The notes under the pieces: model-generated
The model's input: only the letters and a program-made list of their open reading frames with translations
Told to the model about the DNA's origin: nothing
Database searches by the model: none
Assembly (NCBI RefSeq): GCF_009746715.1
Contig: NZ_VRKW01000003.1
Coordinates: 248,001-312,000, forward strand
Direction: 5' to 3'
Length of the DNA stretch: 64,000 nt
Source of the DNA: Ketobacter sp. MCCC 1A13808
Lineage (GTDB): Bacteria > Pseudomonadota > Gammaproteobacteria > Pseudomonadales > Ketobacteraceae
Made by a program: the position numbers and the translations under genes
Shown: positions 8,588 to 17,125 of the stretch, piece after piece
Numbering within the stretch: position 1 is the stretch's first letter
Layout: each line of letters opens with the position of its first letter

Positions 8588-10590
8588 TAGCTTGGCCTTT
8601 CGCTGTTGTTGCTCATCTGGCGCAGTTGTTCAATTACTTCCTGTTGCGACAACAGACTGTGGTCGATTATTTCGCGGGCTTGCGCCACGTAATAACCCAA
8701 TTGCTCATCGTTGCGGGTGGTGGAATTTTGCAGTGAATCTTCAATCCGGTTCAGATGCTCTATTAACAGCCCATTGGATTCGTTGAATAGATTTACGGCT
8801 GCACCGAAAGCGTCGCCCAGGCTCGACATTTCACTTGTGCTACCGGAGAAATGGTCGACGATCTTAGTCAGTTTGGCGGTTTCCGATTCGATGTGATGAT
8901 TAAACTTCGCGCCTACTTCATTCAAAATACCGGTGGAATCAACGGCCATTTTTTCGATGGCAGATCGTTGTTCTGCTGTGGTCTGTTGAAGGCTATCGGT
9001 CAAGCGATTCAGTTCGCTCATCAAACGCTGCCGCTCTTCCAATAACAGATTATCCCGTTCGCTGTTGTTGATCATTTCGGTACGCAACTGCGCAATCACT
9101 TCGGCCGCGGCGCGGGGTGCTTCCGACGCGCTTTCTATTAATCGCGACATGGGCTGTTCCAATGCATTGCCCAATGTTGCCAACTGTTCTGCTACCGTGG
9201 TTTGCAATTGCGCCAATCGCTCCACTGCTGCTTGGCCGCGTTTGGCTTCGGCATCGTTCAGGTCATTTAATTTTTCACTGATCGCTGACGTCAGGCCCTG
9301 TAGCTGCAGGTCGCTGTTTTCCAGCCAGCTGGCTTCAGTGTCGATACGCTTTTGAATGAGTGCATCGGAAGAGGTGATGAGCTGAGACAATTCTTTTAGC
9401 AATTCGCGGGAAGCGGTTTCGGCGTTGTGGCTGATCGCTTCCGCTGACGATTGCAATGATTGGGTGATCCGGCCAAAACAGTGATCCCAGTTTTTCAGAC
9501 GCTCCTGCTCGCATTGTTGTTGCGACGATTGCCAACTGGATTGCGCTGAATTCAGCGTCGCCAACTGCTGCTCGAAGCCGGTGTTCCAGGCATCAGACAC
9601 AGCACGATTGGAGGCAGCAACCTGTTCACTTAATTGTTGTATCTGTTGGCCGCTACGTTCCATTAATTGCTGGTGAGTGCTTTGCGCGTCCTGCTGAATG
9701 GATTCCATCATCTGGCGAAAGATAGGTTGCAGACTTTCACCGGCCATACGTCCGCTGGTCGCCAGGCTATCTTTCAGGGACTGCTCCACTGAATTCGCCA
9801 GATCCGTATAAAGCGTTTTGGTCGAAGCGTGAAGTTGCTCCTGGTTGGCTATCATTTGACGGCCCAGATTCTCACTCATCTGTTCCAGTTGCTGCGCTAA
9901 TGTGTTGAGCTTACCGGCAACGTCAGGCAGCACCTGTGCCTGTTGTTGCAGTGCGTTATAAGTTTGTTGGCGGTGATAGGCCAACGAGAATGACTGAAAG
10001 TCCGTTGCTACTTTGCGATCCAGCTGTTGCGCCGCCAGCATACGGTCACGACGGCACAGGGTGGAGGCAAAGCCGAGCATAGCAGAGGCGGCAACACCGG
10101 CCACCGAGGTGCCAAACGCCAAGCCTAATCCGGCAATGGGCGCGGCTAATCCCGCCCGAATCGCGCTTAATTCGGTACTGCCTTCCAAGGCGCTGACGGC
10201 CCCCTGCAGGGTGTCCACCATGCCGACAAAGGTGCCCAACAACCCGAGCATCACCAAGAGGCCGACCAGGTACGGTGTCAGTACCGGGGTTGGTAAACCC
10301 ACCCGTTCGCCTTCAATACGCAGACGAACGGAGTTTTGCAAAGACGGATGTAAGCTCGCCAACCATTGATTTAAAGCTGCCTCATCTCCAGCGGTCCGAG
10401 TCAAGGCCTGGTGCAACGTGGCGGTGGCAGCCTGATAGTGATGAAGTTCCATAAAGCCGATCACATAGGTGACCGCGATAATCAAGGTCACAATCAAGGC
10501 CAGGCTGTTCGCGCCGATAAAGCCGGCACCCATCCAGAGAACAGTTAGCGAGCCCAACAAAAAGGCAATAGTGGATAAGGTTTTAGTCAT
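8587..10590 (-). CDS. DUF802 protein: MotA/TolQ-like membrane domain with long coiled coil
   Basis: This 667-residue protein starts with a hydrophobic hairpin (residues about 5-45). Two further helices follow near 105-130 and 145-175 that resemble MotA/TolQ/ExbB channels (GLLVMLGLLGTFVGMVDTL; glycine- and alanine-rich second helix). The remaining 450 or so residues are a predicted cytoplasmic coiled coil, rich in Gln, Glu and Ser, looking somewhat like a chemoreceptor signalling rod. The ATG at 10590 overlaps the DUF3348 stop; an upstream TTG is less likely. It is probably the channel partner of the OmpA/MotB-like protein. The cargo or output is unknown. Confidence 0.85.
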   Translation of the reverse strand: MTKTLSTIAFLLGSLTVLWMGAGFIGANSLALIVTLIIAVTYVIGFMELHHYQAATATLHQALTRTAGDEAALNQWLASLHPSLQNSVRLRIEGERVGLPTPVLTPYLVGLLVMLGLLGTFVGMVDTLQGAVSALEGSTELSAIRAGLAAPIAGLGLAFGTSVAGVAASAMLGFASTLCRRDRMLAAQQLDRKVATDFQSFSLAYHRQQTYNALQQQAQVLPDVAGKLNTLAQQLEQMSENLGRQMIANQEQLHASTKTLYTDLANSVEQSLKDSLATSGRMAGESLQPIFRQMMESIQQDAQSTHQQLMERSGQQIQQLSEQVAASNRAVSDAWNTGFEQQLATLNSAQSSWQSSQQQCEQERLKNWDHCFGRITQSLQSSAEAISHNAETASRELLKELSQLITSSDALIQKRIDTEASWLENSDLQLQGLTSAISEKLNDLNDAEAKRGQAAVERLAQLQTTVAEQLATLGNALEQPMSRLIESASEAPRAAAEVIAQLRTEMINNSERDNLLLEERQRLMSELNRLTDSLQQTTAEQRSAIEKMAVDSTGILNEVGAKFNHHIESETAKLTKIVDHFSGSTSEMSSLGDAFGAAVNLFNESNGLLIEHLNRIEDSLQNSTTRNDEQLGYYVAQAREIIDHSLLSQQEVIEQLRQMSNNSERPS

Positions 10591-11288
10591 CAAATGCAAT
10601 CTACCTTGTTTTGGCTATTTTGGTCGGTTGTGTTGGTCTCATGAGTTGGTTCTTCCTCCAGAGCTTCAATTAAGCCCATCACCGGCTGTAATCGGACTTC
10701 CAGTTCTGCCAGCAGCAGGGTTCGCATTTCACGGCAGAACGATTCTTGCCAGGGTGCTGCCGCATCCTGCTGCAAAAAAATGAAACGTTTATGCAGTAAT
10801 CGGGGAATGGCGGCAAACACCACGCGGGATTGCGCGGCCAGCGCACTGTCTAGTGCCAGATCCAATTCTGCCAGCTGCGCCAGTCGTGTGCTCTGGGCAG
10901 CAACTGCCTTGCGAGCGCGCGAGCGCAGTTGTGGGATCTTACTTTCCATGGTGCTTTGCTGCAGCAGATAGAACTTCTGCAACGGCTTGAAATCGACGCC
11001 CCCTACGTCGTCGATTTTGGTTTTCAGAATGATACGCACTAACCCGGCCCGTTCCCTCAGAAACGCATCGCGGATGGCGTCGGGGGAGTCAATGCAGGGC
11101 TCCGGCTTGGCTTTGGTGACCTCATACAATCCGTCCGCCAGGCGAATAGAGTCCGCCAGATTGATAAACAACGCCAATTTTTCAGCAAATTGCCGGTGGG
11201 GAATCTGGATATCGGCTGCGATCAGGTTAGATAAAAGTGAGATCAGGCGCGAACGATTCGGCGCGGCCTGGGGTAACCCATGGGTCAT
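10590..11288 (-). CDS. DUF3348 domain-containing protein
   Basis: This 232-residue soluble alpha-helical protein has no signal peptide or membrane helix. It is the first gene of the four-gene DUF3348-DUF802-OmpA-DUF2894 operon and couples to DUF802 by a one-base stop/start overlap. The conserved-looking stretch DAIRDAFLRERAGLVRII is typical of the family as I remember it. The ATG at 11288 was preferred over a TTG 30 bases upstream. Function is unknown; partnership with the membrane complex is inferred from the operon only. Confidence 0.78.
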   Translation of the reverse strand: MTHGLPQAAPNRSRLISLLSNLIAADIQIPHRQFAEKLALFINLADSIRLADGLYEVTKAKPEPCIDSPDAIRDAFLRERAGLVRIILKTKIDDVGGVDFKPLQKFYLLQQSTMESKIPQLRSRARKAVAAQSTRLAQLAELDLALDSALAAQSRVVFAAIPRLLHKRFIFLQQDAAAPWQESFCREMRTLLLAELEVRLQPVMGLIEALEEEPTHETNTTDQNSQNKVDCI

Positions 11289-11566
11289 ATCATTCCAAAG
11301 TCTGAAAAAGTGCGGCAAATGTCGCTAATCGCACTGAAATTGCACGGTTATTCATGTAGTTATTGATAGTGTCTTCGAAAGGAATTATCGCTGATTTTTG
11401 GTCAGATTCAAGGAACGGTTACCTTAGTGAGGTAGGGGAGGGATCAGCTGCCCTGTGCGCGCCTTATTTTTAACGCTCGACTGTCTACACAACAGGTAGT
11501 AAGGCGCCATCACGTTCCGTGATCGCCTGATCCAATATTTTCTGACTTTCTTTGAAGGACCTTGAC

Positions 11567-12058
11567 ATGATTCGCTCGCTCATTTTTATTGTGATATCGA
11601 TGCTTTCCGACACCCTGTTGGCATCTGCGCAGACTGACCCCGTTGAAATAGCCCGCTCCAATCTTGCGGCAAGTATTGCCACCTTTGCAGAGAAACAACA
11701 GCAGTGCGATGATCAGTCGGCGGTTCTGTCGCCAGGCCCGATCAAAGCGCTGGGCTTGAGTGAGCAACAGCTCAAAGACGTGTTAACCTACCATTTCCTG
11801 AAAGCATCCGTCGAGTGTACCCATGCTGAAGCAGCAGAGGCGATCGTCAATGCGCGATTGTTTAAAGACCTGCAGCCGCTGATGATGCAACACGAAGAGG
11901 ATGGCAGTTCATTGTTTACAATGGAAATGGTCAAATTATTAAAATTGGAAGCGCAATATAATGCGCTACCGAACGCGCAGCGTAAATCCATCGATGCCAT
12001 AGAAGCGCTTCATAAACCCTTTAGATTAATTGAATCTGCAGAAGCGTTAGGTTTATGA
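11567..12058 (+). CDS. Hypothetical secreted protein
   Basis: This 163-residue protein is not recognised. The ATG at 11567 has a GAAGGA ribosome site 8 bases upstream, and the first 21 residues look like a signal peptide (hydrophobic core IFIVISML, then LLASAQ). The mature part is helical, with two cysteines (within QQQCDD and VECTHAE), and has no obvious catalytic motif. The gene stands alone at the left edge of the accessory zone. The 278-base gap before it, back to the DUF3348 start, shows nothing clear. Confidence 0.7.
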   Translation: MIRSLIFIVISMLSDTLLASAQTDPVEIARSNLAASIATFAEKQQQCDDQSAVLSPGPIKALGLSEQQLKDVLTYHFLKASVECTHAEAAEAIVNARLFKDLQPLMMQHEEDGSSLFTMEMVKLLKLEAQYNALPNAQRKSIDAIEALHKPFRLIESAEALGL

Positions 12059-12163
12059 GCTAACTGGGTATTTAAACACGGGTTCCAGAAGCATTTCCAC
12101 AAACTCGGAGCTGTGCAGCCTTGATAGGCTGTACTTTAATAGATTCAAAAGGAGGCCAGTAAA

Positions 12164-13150
12164 ATGAAAGTCGGGCGTAATGAGCTTTGTCCCTGTGGCA
12201 GTGGGAAAAAGTACAAGCGCTGCTGTATGGATTCTGCATCAAAGCAGCATGCTGAAATTTTCGATGACTTCGCTCAAGCCGTAGCGATGACCCCTGACCT
12301 TACTCTGGACGAGTTAAATCTGGTTGCTCAGCATAAAATGAATGAGCGTAATAATCGTGCGAATGAGGATTTTTGCGGATTAACCCCGACACAAATGGCC
12401 AATTGGCTTTATGCTCCGTTTAGCGAGCTAGAAGGGGTACACATTACGGTGCCTAACGATTTGTCAGCCAGTCCGGTGATGCGGTATCTGTCTCTGATTA
12501 TTGACGAAATCGGCCAGCAAGGCGGCTCAATAAAGGCCACAGCCAAAGGCAACCTACCTGTAAAGCTGGTTAAGCAAGCGAGCGAGCTTTTGCCTGAGTT
12601 CGCCGTATCTGAGTTTGAGACCGTGCCCGGTGTTAGTGAGTATAGGGGGAGTAACGAAGACCAATTTAATGCCTTGCATTACACCCGGATATTGGCGGAA
12701 ATATCCGGGATCATATATTTGAAAGGCGGGCATTATTATGTGGAAAAAAAGGCTCAAACTCAGGGTCTCGCAGACTTCTTCTTGCCTATGTTAGAAACCG
12801 CCGTTCGGCGCTACAAATGGAGTTATCTGGATGGCTGGTCAGAAGAAGTTGATCTGCAACCCTTTTGGCTGTTTATGCTTTGGCGGCTGCAAACGCATTG
12901 CTCGGTAGATAAATTAAATAGCGAAGTAAGTACCGCCTTTCCGGATTTGCTTAAGCAAATTCCACACGATGAATATTTCTCGCAGCAAGACCAATTAAAT
13001 TCGATGATCGACTCACGCTTTGTGGTACGGTTTTTACAGTTTTGGGGTTTTTTGACGATCGATCCGAGGAGGTATATCGGTGGCGTACGAGTGCTGCGCG
13101 AGGCAACGGTTCTGCCGCTGCTAAGGCAAAGTTTTGCATTTTCAGTCTAA
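12164..13150 (+). CDS. SEC-C zinc-motif protein of unknown function
   Basis: The N-terminus is a clear SEC-C metal-binding motif with Cys9, Cys11, Cys20 and Cys21 in NELCPCGSGKKYKRCC. The following 300 residues are not recognised. They are acidic to neutral and rich in aromatics, with no signal or membrane helix. A perfect AAGGAGG ribosome site lies 8 bases before the ATG. SEC-C motifs occur in SecA and in many accessory proteins, so the motif alone gives no function. The gene begins a stretch of unrelated accessory genes. Confidence 0.82.
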   Translation: MKVGRNELCPCGSGKKYKRCCMDSASKQHAEIFDDFAQAVAMTPDLTLDELNLVAQHKMNERNNRANEDFCGLTPTQMANWLYAPFSELEGVHITVPNDLSASPVMRYLSLIIDEIGQQGGSIKATAKGNLPVKLVKQASELLPEFAVSEFETVPGVSEYRGSNEDQFNALHYTRILAEISGIIYLKGGHYYVEKKAQTQGLADFFLPMLETAVRRYKWSYLDGWSEEVDLQPFWLFMLWRLQTHCSVDKLNSEVSTAFPDLLKQIPHDEYFSQQDQLNSMIDSRFVVRFLQFWGFLTIDPRRYIGGVRVLREATVLPLLRQSFAFSV

Positions 13151-13541
13151 CCGGCCGCCAGGCCTGTATCATGCAATTGTTTCATCATAACGAGATGGCG
13201 TTGTAGTGGTTCGATCAACGCTGGATGGAGTGGAACCTCTCCATCTTTTGTGCGTACAGTAGAGAGCGTCTATGCGAAGAAAAACCATAATGTGGATATA
13301 TAGGAGCTTCCGACATTTGCTTCCAGGATATACCGAAGGTCTCGTGAATGGGTTGTTGGGCATCTCGAAAGTTTCTGAATTTGCAGGCCTGGATATCCCG
13401 AGACTTTTGGTTTTTTCTGGTTGATTCTATATTCTATACTTTTCGATAATTGATTTAAAAAATAGGTTAGTAGAACAGGGCATGGATATATTGGAGGGTT
13501 CGGTTCACTAAGTTGTTAGCATTCAGGAGGTTCACACCTAA
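13151..13541. other. AT-rich noncoding gap before the HEPN-like gene
   Basis: These 391 bases contain no recognisable gene, RNA or repeat. Base composition falls toward AT from about 13,400 onward, matching the following gene. An AGGAGG ribosome site at 13525-13530 serves the next ATG. A 50-codon open frame at 13272-13424 exists but has no similarity I know and no good ribosome site. Confidence 0.5.
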
Positions 13542-14516
13542 ATGTTCAAAATTCGATTTCCATTCCGGTTGCCATCTGGGCAAGATTTAACTCAATATGA
13601 TGAAGCGTTGGTAGTAGGAAGTCTAAGAATGTCATTGGAAAAAGAGTCTGGATATCATTGCCTGCATATTGAAGGCTTTGAATCAGAAGAGAATGCTAAA
13701 GATTTCTTTAAAAAAATCGATTCTGGACTTAAATACGTCACTTTGAATACTGGACTTTCAGTCCTTTCTGAATTCGAACTGCAAAACATAAAATATGAAG
13801 AAGATCCAGAAGAGGCAAGAGTAAACTTATCCAAAAGCCTCAATATGGAATTTGGAGAACCTGTCGATGCACACATTGATGGTGCTCGACCAGCAATTTA
13901 TCTTTCAGAGAAAAAAATAACTAAAATAACAGCTGGCGATGTTACTTTAACGCTATCTCAATCGTCAGAAAAATTCTTGGAGTTATTTGCAAAGACAATA
14001 GAGTTTAAGACTGCAGAAAACGTAGGAAATGACGAAAAGTTTATTTCTGCGCTTGAGCTATATTCTGGTCACTTTTTGGAGGCAACACCAAGGGCAAAAT
14101 TCTTAACTCTCGTGATGGCGCTTGAAACCCTAGCCACGCCGACGAAGAGAACTGATAATGTGTTACAACTCATCGATAAGTGGAAAGAGGAAGCTGATGA
14201 CGAGCTACACCAATTAAGCAAAGATAGTGATGATTATCTGTCTTTAGAGTCATTATCTAGGGAATTACTCTTTAGAAAAGAAGATTCTATTAGAAGAAGA
14301 ATAAGAAATTACGTTTTTAATATAGCTTTTACCGACGAAAGTGAGATTGCTTCCGATTTGGCTAAAAGTGCTCTTAAGGTTTACGACTTCAGAAGTGACT
14401 TAGTTCATGGGCGGCGAATCGATAAACAGGAACTTTCAGATCAACTTTCCAAAGCTAAAGAGATTGTTCTAAAGGTATTAATATATAAGTTTGAGAATGA
14501 AATTGGCATCAGTTAA
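13542..14516 (+). CDS. HEPN-like (Apea-type) accessory protein
   Basis: This 324-residue soluble protein is clearly AT-rich compared with its neighbours, suggesting recent transfer. Near the C-terminus (about residues 285-290) is FRSDLVHGRR, an R-x4-H motif in a helical context typical of HEPN RNases. Upstream is a helix with MALETLATPTKR, resembling Apea-like HEPN proteins. The N-terminal half is mixed alpha/beta and not recognised. Many HEPN proteins cut RNA in defence or toxin systems, but no antitoxin-like partner adjoins this one. RNase activity is therefore inference. The R-x4-H motif could also be chance. Confidence 0.55.
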   Translation: MFKIRFPFRLPSGQDLTQYDEALVVGSLRMSLEKESGYHCLHIEGFESEENAKDFFKKIDSGLKYVTLNTGLSVLSEFELQNIKYEEDPEEARVNLSKSLNMEFGEPVDAHIDGARPAIYLSEKKITKITAGDVTLTLSQSSEKFLELFAKTIEFKTAENVGNDEKFISALELYSGHFLEATPRAKFLTLVMALETLATPTKRTDNVLQLIDKWKEEADDELHQLSKDSDDYLSLESLSRELLFRKEDSIRRRIRNYVFNIAFTDESEIASDLAKSALKVYDFRSDLVHGRRIDKQELSDQLSKAKEIVLKVLIYKFENEIGIS

Positions 14517-14674
14517 CAATGTTAAATGCTAAAAATAAACGTTCCTAATGAATGCCGAGAAAGAGCTGAGAATAATTGACGCTTGTGAGCGTGGCGCCGT
14601 TGGTGTTGATCGAGGGCATAAATGGGCTGCGTTGTTTCGCGGTGTTATGACTCAGATAAAGTCAGGAGCTTTGA

Positions 14675-14887
14675 ATGAACAATTTCGATTGGCATAGTGA
14701 TCAAATCACAAAAAGTACGCCAGTAGACAAGGGATATCGAAACACACAAAATGTTCGTCGTTTTTTGAAAGAGGTATGTGGATCAAATTTTAGGTTTGAT
14801 AGGAAGTTTATGGATTGGGTGAAGAACGGTGAGCCCAAAACAATGGGCGATGTAGCATCAGAATGGCTACGACGTGAAAAAGTTTAA
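14675..14887 (+). CDS. DUF6434-like small protein
   Basis: This 70-residue basic protein contains YRNTQNVRRFLKEVCG, FDRKFMDWVKN and KTMGDVASEW, a pattern I associate with the DUF6434 family (sometimes next to SAP DNA-binding domains). The ATG has an AGGAG site 6 bases upstream. It stands alone and lies 250 bases upstream of an attC-like hairpin in the same orientation, so it could be a gene cassette. Molecular function is unknown. Confidence 0.65.
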   Translation: MNNFDWHSDQITKSTPVDKGYRNTQNVRRFLKEVCGSNFRFDRKFMDWVKNGEPKTMGDVASEWLRREKV

Positions 14888-15139
14888 ATCGTAGATGTCA
14901 TGGAATTAGCCGAGAGCCACTCAAATCTGTAATAAATGATAGCGTTAGATACGGGTTTTTAGCGCCGAAGTTCGAATACACCTGCATTAAAAATGGGTTT
15001 GGCTTTGTTTAATACCGGGGGGCATTCTAACTGGCCTATTGTATCCAGTTGGTGTATTCAAGATTCTTCCAGACAAGTCGTTTCGGAAGGTCAGCACCCA
15101 ATATATTCAAGAGCAAATATCGTTATGGAGCGATCAGTT

Positions 15140-15184
15140 GCCTAACCGGCGTCTCCAACCAGACGCCCGCGCCGGGCGTTAGGC
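15140..15184 (+). repeat. attC-like recombination hairpin
   Basis: GCCTAAC at 15140-15146 and GTTAGGC at 15178-15184 are perfect inverted copies matching the R''/R' consensus of integron attC sites (RYYYAAC ... GTTRRRY). Internal complementary arms are GGCGTCT and AGACGCC. At 45 bases it is shorter than most described attC sites, and no integron integrase is visible in the window. The rest of the 14,888-15,340 gap holds no gene. Just beyond the site a short hairpin GAAAC-GAA-GTTTC occurs. Confidence 0.4.
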
Positions 15185-15340
15185 GCGAAACGAAGTTTCA
15201 ATCATTATGAGTGATTTTCCAACGTGCCACTTACACAGTGTGAACGACGCTGGCGCACTGACCAGGGTATATGCCCTCGCCAGGATACTGGTCGCAAACC
15301 AGCCTGGTTAATTGTCGTCTAATAGGGATACGTCAAATAC

Positions 15341-15922
15341 TTACTTTAATAGGCCAGTTGATAAAACTCTAAATGCATCAATTGCCTTTGGAAGGACTTC
15401 GTCCGGTGTGTCACTGGCAGCAACCCACAGAGCCGCGTTTAAAGCTGCACCATTAATTAGCCTAGCAGCAGCTTCTATATCAACTTCCTTCAAAATGCCT
15501 CTATCAAACATCGTTTCTAGAGTTTTGATTGTAGACTGAAGGCAACCACTTTGGCTTGGCCATTGAGACGGATCGCCTAAAAACGCTGGTCCGTCTAGAA
15601 GCACTATTCTTTGGACCTCTGGAACTATCGCCATTTCTATGTAGGCAGCCCCTTCTGCTAACAGACCTTCCCATGCATCTTTGTGCTTCTCTCCTTCAGC
15701 GTGTGCCTTTATTGCCATTTCAGAGTCTATTTGATCTACAACAGCGGCTAGCAGTCCCACTTTGTCGCCAAAGTTGTGATAGAGAGCACCCCGCGTCATG
15801 CCTACGCTTGACGTCAAATCATCCATTGAAGCTGCGGTGAATCCTTTTTTTGCAAATGCCGCTCTAGCAGCCGTGATCAATTTTGCCTTGGTTTCTGCCA
15901 TTTTTTCTAAGCGTTTATTCAT
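15341..15922 (-). CDS. TetR family transcriptional regulator
   Basis: This 193-residue protein has the TetR N-terminal DNA-binding domain: AARAAFAKKGFTAASMDDLTSSVGMTRGALYHNFGDKVGLLAAV. Its ligand-binding C-terminus is helical. I chose ATG 15922 because AAGGAG precedes it by 9 bases; an ATG 18 bases upstream would place that site inside the gene. It is divergent from a RidA-family gene, and the gap holds three copies of a palindromic operator, so autoregulation plus control of the RidA gene is likely. The ligand is unknown. Confidence 0.9.
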   Translation of the reverse strand: MNKRLEKMAETKAKLITAARAAFAKKGFTAASMDDLTSSVGMTRGALYHNFGDKVGLLAAVVDQIDSEMAIKAHAEGEKHKDAWEGLLAEGAAYIEMAIVPEVQRIVLLDGPAFLGDPSQWPSQSGCLQSTIKTLETMFDRGILKEVDIEAAARLINGAALNAALWVAASDTPDEVLPKAIDAFRVLSTGLLK

Positions 15923-15935
15923 TACTTTAAACTCC

Positions 15936-16010
15936 TTCATATACGCAGCGTATATGAATTTGACATTCGTCGCGTATATGAATTATATTCGAATACGCAC
16001 CGTATATGAA
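15936..16010. promoter_or_regulatory. Triple palindromic TetR operator array
   Basis: A perfect 23-base palindrome lies at 15936-15958: TTCATATACGC, one base, GCGTATATGAA. A half-conserved copy is at 15960-15982, with the right arm GCGTATATGAA intact. A third copy with three changes is at 15988-16010. Centres are 24 and 28 bases apart. The first copy overlaps the region just upstream of the tetR start, so binding should block its expression. This is the best-defined regulatory signal in the window, although binding itself is inferred. Confidence 0.8.
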
Positions 16011-16098
16011 ACTTTCCATCTGGAGCATGTTGTGTTTCGAAAGCGCTCATTAGCAGAAGCACAGTCTTTAATCAGAATTGTACTTATTGAGGTGAAAC

Positions 16099-16494
16099 AT
16101 GTCACAACGTGAAGCTGTTTTCCCAGCAGCATCAGAACGCCACGCTCTTTATCAGGAGCATGGCTATTCAGCAGCAATCAGGTCTGGTGATCTTTTATTT
16201 GTATCAGGACAAGTAGGAAGCCGATTGGATGGAAGTCCCGAGCCTGACTTTAAAAGACAGGTGGAGTTGGCCTTCGAAAATTTAACTAATGTTTTGAAAG
16301 CAGCAGGCTGTACTTTCGACGACATCATTGATGTTACAACCTTTCATACTGACCCAGAAAATCAGTTCGAAACCATAATGGAAGTCAAACAAGCTGTTTT
16401 CAGTACTACGCCTCACTCAAATTGGACAGCTCTAGGCGTGAATTGGCTTGCTGGCTTTGACTTTGAAATTAAAGTTGTCGCTCGTATTCCATAA
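16099..16494 (+). CDS. RidA family protein (YjgF/YER057c/UK114)
   Basis: This 131-residue protein has the RidA fold signature: GDLLFVSGQVG, QVELAFENLTNVLKAAG and DDIIDVTTFHTD. Archetypal RidA deaminates reactive enamine/imine intermediates using an arginine in a PARS-like motif. Here that segment reads TTPHSNWTAL, so the arginine is missing and the protein probably belongs to a non-archetypal Rid subgroup with a different activity. A GAGGTG ribosome site precedes the ATG. It is likely controlled by the divergent TetR protein. Confidence 0.88.
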   Translation: MSQREAVFPAASERHALYQEHGYSAAIRSGDLLFVSGQVGSRLDGSPEPDFKRQVELAFENLTNVLKAAGCTFDDIIDVTTFHTDPENQFETIMEVKQAVFSTTPHSNWTALGVNWLAGFDFEIKVVARIP

Positions 16495-16677
16495 ATCATC
16501 TGAGAACACTTTATTCAATGACCATTTAATATCATGAATGTATAGGGATTTGTCTAAATGCTACTGGGCTTATATTTCCAATTAGCACTGTGTCGGCGAT
16601 TTGCGCTCATGCTGCATCTCAGCTCATGGATCTTGAGCAATCGTTGATAATCATGAGAACATTACTGGCTTCCACCA

Positions 16678-17040
16678 TCAGAATGTACGATTGCTCCTGT
16701 AGGCATTGTTCGCTTCCATAGCGTCATTTATAGCGCATCGCACGCATGCCAGTGAAGCTGTCATGCGTTCTGACATGGCCCAACCAACGACCTTGCGACT
16801 GAACAGATTCAGCAGTACTGTCAGATAGAGCCAGCCCACGCCGGTCCATAAGTAGGTATTGTCACCCACCCATTTGAGATTGGCAGCTTCTGCCACAAAA
16901 TCCTGTTGTAGCAAATTGGGTGCGACTGGCAAATTATGATTTAAATTCGTCGTCGCTTTGAATTGCTTGGCTCCTTTACCACTATCAAGCAGGGCATTTA
17001 TCTTGGTATCACGCTCATCCTGCCGGACTTTGGAGGGGGA
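16678..17040 (-). pseudogene. IS3-family transposase (OrfB) remnant
   Basis: The frame encodes an internal piece of an IS3-group OrfB: KQFKATTNLNHNLPVAPNLL leading into the start of the integrase core, with WVGDNTYLWTGVGWLYL (first DDE aspartate) and LFSRKVVGWAMSERMTASL. The N-terminal HTH_21 part and the second Asp and Glu are gone, and both ends run into unrelated sequence, so it cannot be active. The upstream end abuts the left 84-bp repeat of the hipBA island. No terminal inverted repeats are visible. Confidence 0.8.
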
Positions 17041-17041
17041 A

Positions 17042-17125
17042 AAGTCCTGTATTTGCAATTAAATAGCAGGGCTCTTAGGACATTCGTGGAAGGGTAAAAA
17101 ACTATTCCAGATTCTGGATCTGCTC
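17042..17125. repeat. Left attachment-site repeat of the island (yicC 3'-end copy)
   Basis: These 84 bases match 20257-20340 without gaps at 81 positions, in the same orientation. The repeat contains the last 9 or so codons and stop of yicC plus its downstream hairpin terminator. The three differences all fall in the terminator half, leaving the coding part identical, which suggests the crossover core lies in the yicC codons (about 17093-17125). This is what site-specific integration at a gene end leaves behind. Confidence 0.85.

Noticed and set aside
13272-13424. 50-codon frame MRRKTIMWIYRSF... in the gap before the HEPN-like gene
   Set aside because: There is no strong ribosome site and no similarity I know; it could be real but cannot be supported.
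14517-14674. Possible tRNA or second attC site after the HEPN-like gene
   Set aside because: No cloverleaf or paired RYYYAAC/GTTRRRY arms can be drawn in this stretch.
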